Of a DNA stretch of 50,055 bases, positions 41,082-49,205 are shown one piece after another. The notes under the pieces are model-generated. The model ran no database searches. It saw nothing but the letters and a program-made list of their open reading frames with translations, and was not told where the DNA came from. A program made the position numbers and the translations under genes. Numbering within the stretch: position 1 is the stretch's first letter; every line of letters starts with the position of its first letter. This DNA is from Hyphomicrobiales bacterium (lineage in GTDB: Bacteria; Pseudomonadota; Alphaproteobacteria; Rhizobiales; Devosiaceae), in the NCBI GenBank assembly GCA_004144345.1, contig SEEL01000024.1, forward strand, positions 1 to 50,055. The letters are read 5' to 3'.

Positions 41082-43493
41082 ATGTCGGCTGGTCGCGCGG
41101 AGCTTCTTCGCCATGCCTTGGTGCGAGCCGCCCTTGTCGCCGCCCCGCCCGCCCTCCTGGTCCTCGTCATGTCCCTCGTGTTGCCGGCGGGGCCGGCGTC
41201 ACTTGAGGTGTTTGTGCAGGCCATCGGCCTGCCCGGCCTGCTGTTCGCTTCAATCGGTGAAATGTTCGGGCTGAGCTTCGCGCCGGTCCGGGAGTTTCTG
41301 TCGGGCGATCCGGCCCTCGCCATCGTGCTGGCGATCGCCTTCTACGTGGAACTGGTGATCCTGCTACGCCTCCCGTTGTTCGGCCGGCCGATCATTGACC
41401 TCATCTGGAGGCCGGCACCCGAGTTGATCAACTATCGGCCGTCGCAGAGCGATGGCTTCTTTGCCGGGCGGCTCGAGGAAATGAGCACCCTGATGCGCGC
41501 CGCCGCCGATCTGTCGCGCCCCCGCATCTATCAGGTGACGGCGCGTGAGGGCGGCGGGAAGAGCCGCTTTGCCGCCGAAGTCCTGAGCCGCCTCGAGAAG
41601 GCCGGCTGGGACGCGGGCTTTCTGGCGCCGGGCAGCACGCCGGAGGCGGCGCGCTCAGCCAGCTTCCGCAAGCGCTCCCTGGTGGTGATCGACGAGGCGG
41701 CCTCGACGAACATGCTGTGGGCGATCCTGCTTGAGCTGATCGCCAAGAAGCGGCCCATCCTCATCCTGCTGCTGGAGCGGTTTCCGCTCTCGCCCGATGC
41801 CTCGCTCGATGTCGAAAAGGCCCGCCGGATCCGCGAGGCCATGTGGCCCGCCATCAAGTTGCCGCCGCTGACGGAAGCGCAATTGCGCCTCGCCAATCCG
41901 CAGGCCAGCGCCGCCGCCATTGCCGGCGCGGAGGGCCTGCCGCTTTATGCCATGCTCGGCGACGCCCCGCATGAAGAGCTGAAGCGGCGTGCGGCCAAGC
42001 GCCTCGATCGCGTGGTTTCCGAGGAAGACCTTCGCACGCTGCTGCTCACCAGCCTTGTCGGGCCGTTTCCGATCGAGCGGCTCGTTGAAACCCCGCGCAC
42101 CGTGCACCGGCTCGGGCGCCTTGGCGAATTGCTGGATGTGACACGCGAAGCGCTGCAGGGCACGGTGCCGGGGCTGAAGCCCGATTTCATCGCCGACGAG
42201 GTTGCCCTGCTCAGTGCGGCCGACCTGCCCCGGCCCGAGCTTGACGAGCTGCTGGCAGTGGCCGCTGGCATCAACGCGGTGGCCTGCACGAGGCGTGTCA
42301 TGCGCCTCCGCCGGCGGGCGGCAAGCGACAGCAATCTGCGCGACCTGGCGATGCACATTGAAGATGTCGTGCTGACCCGGGCGCCGGAGGGACTGACGGC
42401 GATTGTCCATAGCGCAGCGGAAGCGGCGGCGGCCTACGCCAAAACCGGTGACGATGCCACTCTGGACCAGTTGTACGACATCCTGCAGGAGGCGCCGTTC
42501 CATCCTGACCTGCAGCGCATCGCTATCATGACGCTCACCTCCATGTGCCGCCGCGGCGCGCCGGTGGTCTCGTCAAAATGGGAAGGCGTCCTCGACGACA
42601 GCCTGTCCGCCGACACGAACCGCTACTCCACGACGCAGCGCCGCGAGGTCCTCCCGGAGTTGGGATACCTGCATCACTGGCTGGGCGAGCTCAATCTGAA
42701 GCAGCGGGCGACGCGCGCCATCGAGCTGTACCGGCGGCTGAATGATGGGCTTGTCGACATCCACGACGACCCGGTTGGGCGCTGGGTCGCGCGCATCGCA
42801 TGCCAGGTCACGCACATATCGGACTCCTGTACGGCGGCCGAAATCGAGCCGTGGCTGGCCGAAACACTGGGTTATGAAGGATCCCGGCCGAGCAGCTCAG
42901 CCCTGGTCCAGATCGCTGCCCACGCGGTTACGGCTTACGCCCGGCTGGGCGATGAGGCCGAGCTGGAGAAATGGACCGCCATCTTCGATCGCTGGGTCGC
43001 GCTGGAGCGAAAGAACCCTCAGCTGCGCGCGTTCGCGGTGATCAAGGCAATCGAGTACCACGGCAAACTGGATCGGGTCGACGACGCCGGCCGCTGGCTC
43101 GCCCGTCTGCCGCCCATCACCGATGCCGCCATCAATGCGGAGGAAAACTCGCTCGAGGGCTGCTGGAACACCACCTTCGCCCTCGACCGGTATGTGAAGG
43201 CGTTCCGGGGACGCGAGCACTTTGACGTCGTGCTGCCCCTTGCCAGCCAGCTGGCCGAAGTGGCCACGCCGCGCTTCGGGAGTAACCGGAAATATATCCG
43301 AAGCTACATGGCGCTCGCCGGAACCATGTTCGATGCCGCCATTGATCTGGGGGATGGAGCGGTGGCCGAACGCTGGCTCAATGAACTGGAGCGCTGGTGG
43401 GACACCGCCGGGGCAGACTATCTTGCGAGCGTGAAACAGCGGCGGGCCGTGTACCAGGCGGCCGACCGGCCGGGCGCTCCGACCATGCACTGA
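41082..43493 (+). CDS. Membrane-anchored STAND-like P-loop protein (803 aa), family not recognised
   Basis: Not recognised by name. N-terminal hydrophobic segments (about 17-36, 42-60 and 77-98) suggest membrane anchoring. FFAGRLEEMSTLM (126-138) looks like the entry motif of STAND/AAA ATPases. AREGGGKS (154-161) is a Walker A with Ala for its first Gly. LVVIDEAA (200-207) is a Walker B, and RPILILLLERF is a plausible sensor strand. The remaining 500 residues look like helical repeats (QLAEVATPRF, ELERWW and many Ala/Leu helices). ATG 41082 has GGGGGA before it; the frame is open from 40920 without support. It is monocistronic with a terminator-like hairpin after it. A signalling or defence role is possible, but no gene beside it confirms one. 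Confidence 0.75.
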   Translation: MSAGRAELLRHALVRAALVAAPPALLVLVMSLVLPAGPASLEVFVQAIGLPGLLFASIGEMFGLSFAPVREFLSGDPALAIVLAIAFYVELVILLRLPLFGRPIIDLIWRPAPELINYRPSQSDGFFAGRLEEMSTLMRAAADLSRPRIYQVTAREGGGKSRFAAEVLSRLEKAGWDAGFLAPGSTPEAARSASFRKRSLVVIDEAASTNMLWAILLELIAKKRPILILLLERFPLSPDASLDVEKARRIREAMWPAIKLPPLTEAQLRLANPQASAAAIAGAEGLPLYAMLGDAPHEELKRRAAKRLDRVVSEEDLRTLLLTSLVGPFPIERLVETPRTVHRLGRLGELLDVTREALQGTVPGLKPDFIADEVALLSAADLPRPELDELLAVAAGINAVACTRRVMRLRRRAASDSNLRDLAMHIEDVVLTRAPEGLTAIVHSAAEAAAAYAKTGDDATLDQLYDILQEAPFHPDLQRIAIMTLTSMCRRGAPVVSSKWEGVLDDSLSADTNRYSTTQRREVLPELGYLHHWLGELNLKQRATRAIELYRRLNDGLVDIHDDPVGRWVARIACQVTHISDSCTAAEIEPWLAETLGYEGSRPSSSALVQIAAHAVTAYARLGDEAELEKWTAIFDRWVALERKNPQLRAFAVIKAIEYHGKLDRVDDAGRWLARLPPITDAAINAEENSLEGCWNTTFALDRYVKAFRGREHFDVVLPLASQLAEVATPRFGSNRKYIRSYMALAGTMFDAAIDLGDGAVAERWLNELERWWDTAGADYLASVKQRRAVYQAADRPGAPTMH

Positions 43494-43529
43494 AGCCCGG
43501 CGCGACGGCACCTGCCGTCGGGCTTCATT
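43493..43529 (+). terminator. Terminator-like hairpin after the STAND-like gene
   Basis: AAGCCC (43493-43498) pairs with GGGCTT (43520-43525), with an inner CGACGGC/GCCGTCG stem. The T-run is weak (TTCATTC). Confidence 0.55.
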
Positions 43530-43780
43530 CGCTGTATCGACGTTCCAGTGCGGTCGCCATGCAGCCACGCAACCACCCTGCCCCGCGCAAGTTGACTCGG
43601 CGCGCCTGTTCCTATGGCGCGTCTCCCTCGTGCAGGCACCCCGGCCTCCCGACCGGGATGCCTGCGTGTGGGTCGCGTGAGCGTCCGGACGCCGCGCCGA
43701 AATACGCAGAGCCCCGGAACTCTCCGCCTCGTTGCAAGCTTTGTAAGCACCGCGCGTCTCGCGCACGACGGAGACCCACC
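43530..43780 (+). other. Leader of the stress operon with a strong hairpin
   Basis: No gene is credible here. A stable hairpin, GCAGGCA (43632-43638)/TGCCTGC (43659-43665) with inner CCCGG/CCGGG, stands about 115 bp upstream of the next start. TTGACT (43592-43597) could be a -35 element, but its best -10 partner is only 15 bp away. GGAAC at 43716-43720 has no CGTT at the EcfG distance. Confidence 0.4.
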
Positions 43781-44371
43781 ATGCCCAACACCCCCTATAC
43801 ATCCGGACCCATCGACACGAGCCTTGGGACCAGCACGCCGCCCGATCTCGCCGCCGATGCCAATGCCCTCATGGACGAGGCCAAGGCCGCTGCCGGCAAG
43901 ATCGCCGACGAAGCCGGTGAGCAGATCGCCAGCCTCACGGACCGGGCGAAGCAGGAAGTCGGCGACGCCACCGAGAAGGTGAAATCGCTCGCGGGCGACC
44001 AGAAGGACCAGCTGGCCGACCAGATGGGCGGCGTCGCCGAGGCGATGGAACGCGCCGCCGACGAGCTCGACGCCAGCAATGGCGATACGGCGCGCTACGC
44101 CCGCATGATCGCCGACAATGCCGAAAAGCTGTCGAGCACCATCCGCGACAACAGCGTCGATGATCTGCTCGGCATGGCGCAGGATTTCGGCCGCCGCCAG
44201 CCGGCGATGTTCATCGGCGCCGCGGCCCTGCTCGGCTTTGCCGCCAGTCGCTTCGTGATGGCCTCGGCCAAGCGCCGCGACGCGGCAATCGAACCGGCGC
44301 CCGCCTACCAGCCCAACAGCACCTCGCCGCAGCAGGGCCCCGCTGACAGCCAGAGCCTAGGAGAAATGTGA
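43781..44371 (+). CDS. Stress-associated protein with helical region and C-terminal TM segment (196 aa)
   Basis: I do not recognise a named family. The first 115 residues are amphipathic helices rich in Ala, Lys, Asp and Gln (MDEAKAAAGKIADEAGEQIA; TDRAKQEVGDATEKVKSLAG), resembling LEA/CsbD/apolipophorin-like stress proteins. FIGAAALLGFAASRFVMA near the C-terminus is a hydrophobic anchor, and the tail is polar. ATG 43781 follows ACGGAGACCCACC. The stop overlaps the next start (TGATG). The three-gene set probably protects or tethers the envelope during stress. Confidence 0.75.
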   Translation: MPNTPYTSGPIDTSLGTSTPPDLAADANALMDEAKAAAGKIADEAGEQIASLTDRAKQEVGDATEKVKSLAGDQKDQLADQMGGVAEAMERAADELDASNGDTARYARMIADNAEKLSSTIRDNSVDDLLGMAQDFGRRQPAMFIGAAALLGFAASRFVMASAKRRDAAIEPAPAYQPNSTSPQQGPADSQSLGEM

Positions 44372-44787
44372 TGTCGCACGCCGAACAAGGGCGGCCGCTG
44401 GGCGATCTGCTCACTGGCCTCGCCAGTGACATTACGGGCCTCTTCCGCAAGGAGATCCAGCTCGCCAAGGCGGAAGCTTCGGAGAAACTCGACGATGCGA
44501 TAAAGGCCGGACGCAGCCTCGCCATCGGCGCCATCCTCGCGATCGGCGCCACCGGCGTCTTTCTCGCGGCGCTGGTCACTGGCCTCGCCGCCCTGCTCAT
44601 CAATATGGGCATGGCGGAAACGCCGGCCGGCTTCGTCGCCGGGCTGATCGTCACCGCCGTGATCGGCGGCATCGCGTGGATGCTGATCTCGCGCGGCCTC
44701 GCCGAACTCAAAGCCAACAAACTCGACATGCAACGCACGGCGCGCTCCCTCCAGATGGACGCCGCGGCCGTGAAGGAGAGCTTCTGA
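44371..44787 (+). CDS. Phage-holin-superfamily (YqjE-like) membrane protein
   Basis: 138 residues. The N-terminal amphipathic region (LASDITGLFRKEIQLAKAEASEKLD) and two TM helices (IGAILAIGATGVFLAALVTGLAALLI and GFVAGLIVTAVIGGIAWMLI) match the holin-like PF07332 family. Despite the family name, nothing suggests phage lysis, since no phage genes are near. ATG 44371 overlaps the previous stop and AGGAGAAA precedes it. It is the middle gene of the 43781-45812 operon. Confidence 0.85.
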   Translation: MSHAEQGRPLGDLLTGLASDITGLFRKEIQLAKAEASEKLDDAIKAGRSLAIGAILAIGATGVFLAALVTGLAALLINMGMAETPAGFVAGLIVTAVIGGIAWMLISRGLAELKANKLDMQRTARSLQMDAAAVKESF

Positions 44788-45812
44788 TGACCTATGACAA
44801 CAAATCGGCCGCCGATCTCGAACGCGAGGTCGAGGCCCAGCGCAGCCGCGTCGAAGAACGTATCGGCGAGATCAAGGACAAGCTGTCGCCCGGCCAACTG
44901 CTGGACGAAGCGCTGAGCTACACCAAGCATGGCGGCGCGCATTTCGCCAGCAATCTGGGCCAGCAGATTTCAAGCAATCCGCTGCCCGCCGCTTTGGTGG
45001 GCGTCGGCCTTGCCTGGCTGATCTCGTCCAACATGAACGGCAATGCGCCGCACACCGCCGCGCCTTCATCCGCCGCGTTCGCCGATGACGACTACTACCC
45101 TTATGCCCGCCTGCCCGCCGGTGGCCTCCGCCGCACCAGCCATGCCCGCAACGATGCCGGTGAATGGTGGAGCGAGTTCGAGAGCTCGGCGGGCCACCGT
45201 TACAAGGCGAGGTCGAATGAACTCGGCGAACGCGCCAGCCACTTCACCGACGAGGCCGGCAAGATGTTCAGCGGCTTCATCGACGAAAGCGGCAGCCGCA
45301 TCCGCGACTTTCAGGACGAGGCCGGCAACAAGCTGGCCGAGGCCCGCGGCTGGGCCGACCACAATTGGCGGATGCTGCAGCGCAATGTCAGCGACAGCGT
45401 CTCCGGCGCTGCCCATGCGGTGCGCGACGCGGCCTCGAGCGTCATGTCGGGCGGCCGCCAGTTCGGCGGTACGGCACAGCAGCAGACCGAGCAGCTGAGC
45501 CGCCAGATCGTCGGCCTGTTCGACCAGCAGCCGCTGATCGCCGGGGCCCTCGCCTTCGCCATGGGCGCCGCCGTCGGTGCTGCCCTCCCGGCCACCGCGC
45601 AGGAGGACGAGTTGCTCGGCAAGCCCGCCGACAAGCTCCGCGGCAAGGCGATGAAGGAAGCCGGTAAGCTCTATGAGCAGGGCAAGGAAAAGGCCGCCGA
45701 GCTCTATGATGAAGCCTCGAGCGAAGCCACCCGCCTCTATGGCGACGCCCGCGACACCGTCACCGACATCGCCAATGGCCAGGGCGGCCCGTCGAGCATG
45801 TCGCGCCACTGA
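44787..45812 (+). CDS. DUF3618 domain protein with helical repeats
   Basis: 341 residues. The DUF3618 domain is at the start: ADLEREVEAQRSRVEERIGEIKDKLSPGQLLDE. Next is a short hydrophobic stretch near 70 (LPAALVGVGLAWLISS), then helices with repeated patterns such as FTDEAGKMFSGFIDESG and FQDEAGNKLAEARG. A second membrane segment (PLIAGALAFAMGAAVGAALPA) and a helical tail (KLYEQGKEKAAELYDEASSEATRLYGDARD) end the protein. ATG 44787 overlaps the previous stop (TGATG). A Rho-independent terminator follows. The repeats suggest a LEA-like or envelope-spacer role. Confidence 0.85.
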   Translation: MTYDNKSAADLEREVEAQRSRVEERIGEIKDKLSPGQLLDEALSYTKHGGAHFASNLGQQISSNPLPAALVGVGLAWLISSNMNGNAPHTAAPSSAAFADDDYYPYARLPAGGLRRTSHARNDAGEWWSEFESSAGHRYKARSNELGERASHFTDEAGKMFSGFIDESGSRIRDFQDEAGNKLAEARGWADHNWRMLQRNVSDSVSGAAHAVRDAASSVMSGGRQFGGTAQQQTEQLSRQIVGLFDQQPLIAGALAFAMGAAVGAALPATAQEDELLGKPADKLRGKAMKEAGKLYEQGKEKAAELYDEASSEATRLYGDARDTVTDIANGQGGPSSMSRH

Positions 45813-45835
45813 CGCGACCCGTCCAAAAGCAGCAG

Positions 45836-45868
45836 CCGGCGATCCCTCGGGGTCGCCGGTTTTGTTTT
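45836..45868 (+). terminator. Terminator of the DUF3618 operon
   Basis: The CCGGCGA/TCGCCGG stem with inner CCC/GGG is followed by TTTTGTTTTG, 24 bp past the stop. Confidence 0.85.
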
Positions 45869-46073
45869 GCGAGGAGCGTTGGTGGAAACGGCCAGTGGCA
45901 CCGGCGCAGCGGGGGTGGAAATCAGGCGCCGGTGCCACTGTTTCGACTTCCGAGGCGGCGATGACGCAAGGACACCGCTGGAGGACGCGGGCTTTGTCGC
46001 ACAGTCCACCTGATACGCCCGTGAGGGCGATTGTCAGCGCTTTTTCAGCTTGGGCGCGGTAGTCTCGCCCATC
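45869..46073 (+). other. Intergenic region before the PepSY gene
   Basis: Apart from the 15-bp inverted repeat (45893-45940) I see no gene or clear promoter hexamers here. The PepSY gene start at 46074 has no obvious Shine-Dalgarno sequence. Confidence 0.4.
45893..45940. repeat. Perfect 15-bp inverted repeat with 18-nt loop
   Basis: CAGTGGCACCGGCGC (45893-45907) is exactly the reverse complement of 45926-45940. The 18-nt loop is G-rich. There is no T-run after it and it is too stable to be chance. Possible roles are a small RNA, a genome-wide repeat or a termination signal. Confidence 0.7.
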
Positions 46074-46529
46074 ATGAGAGCGACCCCGATCTTCCTCATG
46101 GCCCTCGTGCTGGCGCTCGTCGCCCCCCCGGCGCTTGCCAAGTCGGAGAAGGCCGCGCAGCCGCAGGCCGGCGCACCGGGCACGCCTCCGGGCCAGGCCA
46201 AGGCGGATACGCCGCCTCCCGGGCAAGCCAAGAAAGACGACGACAAGCCCCTGCCCCCCGGCCAGGCCAAGAAGCTCGAGCCGCCGCCACCTCCCGCCGC
46301 CGCGTCCGACCCCGAGGCCGCGCGCCTCCTCGTCCTCACGCAGGAGGCATTGCCGCTGGCGCGCATCGTCGCCGCCGCCGAGGCGCGCACCAACGGCCAC
46401 GTCATCAATGCGCGGCTCGTGCGGCTCAAGGATGCGCTGCTCTACCAGCTGACCATGCTCAACGATGATGGCCGCAGCTGGCGCGACTATTACGACGCCG
46501 CGACGGGCGAACCGGTGGTGCTGCCCTGA
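46074..46529 (+). CDS. Exported PepSY-domain protein with PPGQAK repeats
   Basis: 151 residues. The signal peptide is TPIFLMALVLALVAPPALA, with AKS after it. A proline-rich linker holds repeats of PGQAK (three copies with KADTPP, KKDDDK and KKLEPP between). The C-terminal PepSY-type domain reads LARIVAAAEARTNGHVINARLV ... LYQLTMLNDDGRSWRDYYDA. Such domains regulate proteases or sensor kinases in the periplasm. The stop overlaps the response regulator start (TGATG), so it may be a signal-input protein for the adjacent kinase. The linker could bind the cell wall. Confidence 0.85.
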   Translation: MRATPIFLMALVLALVAPPALAKSEKAAQPQAGAPGTPPGQAKADTPPPGQAKKDDDKPLPPGQAKKLEPPPPPAAASDPEAARLLVLTQEALPLARIVAAAEARTNGHVINARLVRLKDALLYQLTMLNDDGRSWRDYYDAATGEPVVLP

Positions 46530-47191
46530 TGCGGATCCTCGTGGCGGAAGACGACGACAAGCTGGCCGGCCTCCTGACCCATTCGCTGGAGGCCGCCGGT
46601 TTCGTCGCCGAGCGCGAGAGCGATGGCGAGAATGTCCATTATCGCGGCGAGAGCGAAGATTTCGACGCCGTGCTGCTCGATCTGGGCCTGCCGACGATGG
46701 ACGGACTCACCATCCTCCGCCGCTGGCGCAAGGCCGGGCGCTCCACACCCATCCTCATCCTGACGGCGCGCGGCCAATGGGAGGAGCGCGTCGAGGGTAT
46801 CGAGGCGGGCGCCGACGATTATCTGGTGAAGCCTTTCCACATGGAGGAGCTGGTGGCGCGACTGCGGGCCATCATCCGCCGCGCCAAGGGCCTCGCCGCC
46901 ACGCCGATCCGCGTCGGCGACTATCTGCTCGATACGCGGCTGATGCAGCTCACCCGCGACGGCATGGCCGTCTCCCTGACGCCGCAGGAATACAAGGCCG
47001 TGGCCTATCTCGCGCATCAGCGCGGCAAGGTCGTGTCGCAGCTCGAACTGACCGAGCACATCTACAATCAGGATTTCGAACGCAATTCCAATTCCATCGA
47101 GGTGCTGATCGGCCGCCTGCGCCGCCGCCTCGGTGCCGATATCATCAAGACCCGCCGCGGCTTCGGTTACTACATCGAGGCGCCCAATTGA
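46529..47191 (+). CDS. OmpR-family response regulator, PhoP-like
   Basis: 220 residues. The receiver has EDD (7-9), the phospho-Asp51 in DAVLLDLGLPTMDG, TARG and YLVKPF with Lys. The winged helix has EYKAVAYLAHQRGKVVSQLELTEHIYNQDFERNSNSIEVLIGRLRRRLG, ending TRRGFGYYIE. Similar to PhoP/QseB. The stop overlaps the kinase start by TTGA. Targets are unknown; the PepSY protein and kinase in the same operon suggest a cell-envelope stimulus, possibly Mg2+ or antimicrobial peptides. Confidence 0.92.
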   Translation: MRILVAEDDDKLAGLLTHSLEAAGFVAERESDGENVHYRGESEDFDAVLLDLGLPTMDGLTILRRWRKAGRSTPILILTARGQWEERVEGIEAGADDYLVKPFHMEELVARLRAIIRRAKGLAATPIRVGDYLLDTRLMQLTRDGMAVSLTPQEYKAVAYLAHQRGKVVSQLELTEHIYNQDFERNSNSIEVLIGRLRRRLGADIIKTRRGFGYYIEAPN

Positions 47192-48582
47192 GCGTATTGC
47201 GCTCGCTGCGCTTCCGCTTGCTGCTGGGCGGGGCGCTGTGGATCGCCGTCGCCCTCGTCGCCTCGTGGATCTTCATCTTCGCGAGCTTCGCCTCGCTGAT
47301 CGAGGCCGACCGGCGCGCCGATCTCGCCGCCAGCCTCGGCCGCATCGTCGCCGAACTCGACCCCGAGAGCACCGTGCCGCTGGCCGAGGGCCCGCTCAGC
47401 GATCCGCGCTATGACACGCCGCTCAGTGGCGTCTATTGGCAGGTCGAGGATCTCGACCAGGGCGGGCTCGTCCGCTCGCGCTCGCTATGGGACATCGAAC
47501 TGCCCGCCGGCCGCATCGGCGAGGGCCGCGCCACGATGAGCCAGCTCGATGTGCCCGACCGGCCGACGCTGATCGTCCTCACCCAGACCATCACCATGCA
47601 GCGCACCGCCGGCACGGCGCGGCATTTCCAGGTCTCGGTGGCCGAGGAGCGCAGCGCCGAGGACGATCCCATCGTCCGCTTCGGCACGACGCTCGCGCTG
47701 TTCCTCGCCATCCTCGCCATCGCTCTGTTCATCGCGGCGATCGTCCAGATCTATGTCGGCCTCAAGCCCCTTGGCACGCTGCAGCGCGGCATCTCGGCGG
47801 TACGCAGCGGCGCGGCTGAGAAACTGCCCGATACCACGACGCTCGAACTGCAACCGGTGACGGCGCAGATCAACGATCTGCTCGAAGCGCAGGAGGCCAC
47901 CATCGGCTTTGTGCGCGAACGCGCCGGCGACCTCGCGCATGGGCTGAAGACGCCGCTCGCCGTGCTCGGCGCCACCGCCGACCGCCTGCGCGCGCAGGGT
48001 GACATCGGCAATGCCGATACGCTGCAATTGCTGACCGAACAGATGAATGAGCGGATCGACTACCAGCTGCGCATCGCCCGGCTCCGCTTCCGTACGCGGG
48101 CGCAGGGCGTCAGCTCCTCGATCAATGATGCGGTGCTGCGCAGCGTCGCCGTGTTGCGCAAGGGTCATCGCGGCGAGCGGATCAAATGGGTGGTCAATCT
48201 CGAAGACCGGCTTGAGGTCGATATCGACCGTCACGACCTCATGGAACTGGTCGGCATCGTGCTCGAAAATGCCGAACACTGGGCGCGGGGCACCATCGCC
48301 ATCCGCGCCATGCGCAGCGGCAACGGCCTTGTCGATCTGATGGTCGAAGATGATGGCGAGGGGCTCACCGACCAGCAGATCGCCCAGCTCGGCCAGCGTG
48401 GCGTGCGGCTCGACGAGCGTTCGGCGGGCCATGGCATGGGTATCGCCATCGGCCTCGAAATCCTGCGGCTCAATCGTGGCACCATGCAGTTCGGCCGCAG
48501 CAAGCTGGGCGGGCTGGCGCTCACCCTCCGCTTCGTGGCCAAGGGCGGGGCGCCCGAAGGCGCCCCGGCGCTTCAGGCATAG
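47188..48582 (+). CDS. Sensor histidine kinase, PhoQ-like
   Basis: 464 residues. TM1 (LLLGGALWIAVALVASWIFIFASF) is followed by a periplasmic domain of about 130 residues, TM2 (FGTTLALFLAILAIALFIAAIVQIYV), a HAMP region, the DHp with His251 in DLAHGLKTPLAVL, and the ATPase domain (VLENAEHWA, VEDDGEGL, AGHGMGIAIGLEI). The HGLKTP H-box and the N-box are those of the PhoQ subfamily. TTG 47188 is used because TTGA overlaps the regulator stop. It pairs with the preceding regulator and PepSY gene. The end overlaps the convergent DUF1236 gene by 10 bp. Confidence 0.9.
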   Translation: MSVLRSLRFRLLLGGALWIAVALVASWIFIFASFASLIEADRRADLAASLGRIVAELDPESTVPLAEGPLSDPRYDTPLSGVYWQVEDLDQGGLVRSRSLWDIELPAGRIGEGRATMSQLDVPDRPTLIVLTQTITMQRTAGTARHFQVSVAEERSAEDDPIVRFGTTLALFLAILAIALFIAAIVQIYVGLKPLGTLQRGISAVRSGAAEKLPDTTTLELQPVTAQINDLLEAQEATIGFVRERAGDLAHGLKTPLAVLGATADRLRAQGDIGNADTLQLLTEQMNERIDYQLRIARLRFRTRAQGVSSSINDAVLRSVAVLRKGHRGERIKWVVNLEDRLEVDIDRHDLMELVGIVLENAEHWARGTIAIRAMRSGNGLVDLMVEDDGEGLTDQQIAQLGQRGVRLDERSAGHGMGIAIGLEILRLNRGTMQFGRSKLGGLALTLRFVAKGGAPEGAPALQA

Positions 48583-49064
48583 AGGATGACGACGATCTTG
48601 AGCGTGGTCGGTGACACGATGATGATGCGGCCGTCGGGCAGCAGGAAGAACAGATAGCCCTCAAAGCCTGGAACAAGCTGGATGATCTGCGCCGGCAGCG
48701 GCGTCAGCACCACGGTCGAGGGCACCGTCGCGCCGAGCACGATGTCGAAATCGACGGTCACCGGCTGCACATTCAGCTGGATCACGTAATTGCGGATTTC
48801 GACCGTCTGCTGGACGGTGACATTGATGTTGATCGAACTGTCGACGTCTACCTTGGTGCCGCCGCCTTCGCTGGACGGCTGCGTGCTGACTTCGCCCGAG
48901 GGTTCGACGCTGACCTCCGACGACGTGCCGGGATCGACCGATGGCGCCGTGCTCACTTCGGCGCTGGCGGAGATTTCGGCACTGGCGGAGACGTCTTGGG
49001 CATAGGCCGGCGCGGCGATGGCCCAGGCAGCGACGAGCAGGGCGGCAATGCTGATCTTGGACAT
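48573..49064 (-). CDS. Exported DUF1236-type protein
   Basis: 163 residues. The signal peptide (KISIAALLVAAWAIAAPAYAQ) precedes a Ser/Val/Glu-rich linker (SASAEISASAEVSTAPS; SEVSVEPSGEVSTQPS) with short repeats, then ININVTVQQTVEIRNYVIQL. The C-terminal DUF1236 domain has PSTVVLTPLPAQIIQLVP, YLFFLLPDGRIIIVSPTTL and KIVVIL. It is a periplasmic or surface protein of unknown function. ATG 49064 is used. It overlaps the end of the PhoQ-like kinase. Confidence 0.85.
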   Translation of the reverse strand: MSKISIAALLVAAWAIAAPAYAQDVSASAEISASAEVSTAPSVDPGTSSEVSVEPSGEVSTQPSSEGGGTKVDVDSSININVTVQQTVEIRNYVIQLNVQPVTVDFDIVLGATVPSTVVLTPLPAQIIQLVPGFEGYLFFLLPDGRIIIVSPTTLKIVVILYA

Positions 49065-49205
49065 TTCTGGTGGTTTCCTGGTCTGAAGGACTCCACCCCC
49101 GCCCCTCAACCACGCTTGCCGGCGATAGTTGCAATGCCACGCAACCAACCAGCTGGAGCAGCATTCTTCCGCCGGGTGGAATACACATTACGACATGAGG
49201 CAATC

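Noticed and set aside
43716-43737. EcfG promoter for the stress operon
   Set aside because: GGAAC is present but GTT follows after only 10 nt, not 16-17 nt.
44371-44787. A prophage remnant because of the holin-like protein
   Set aside because: There are no other phage genes; this family is common in chromosomal stress operons.
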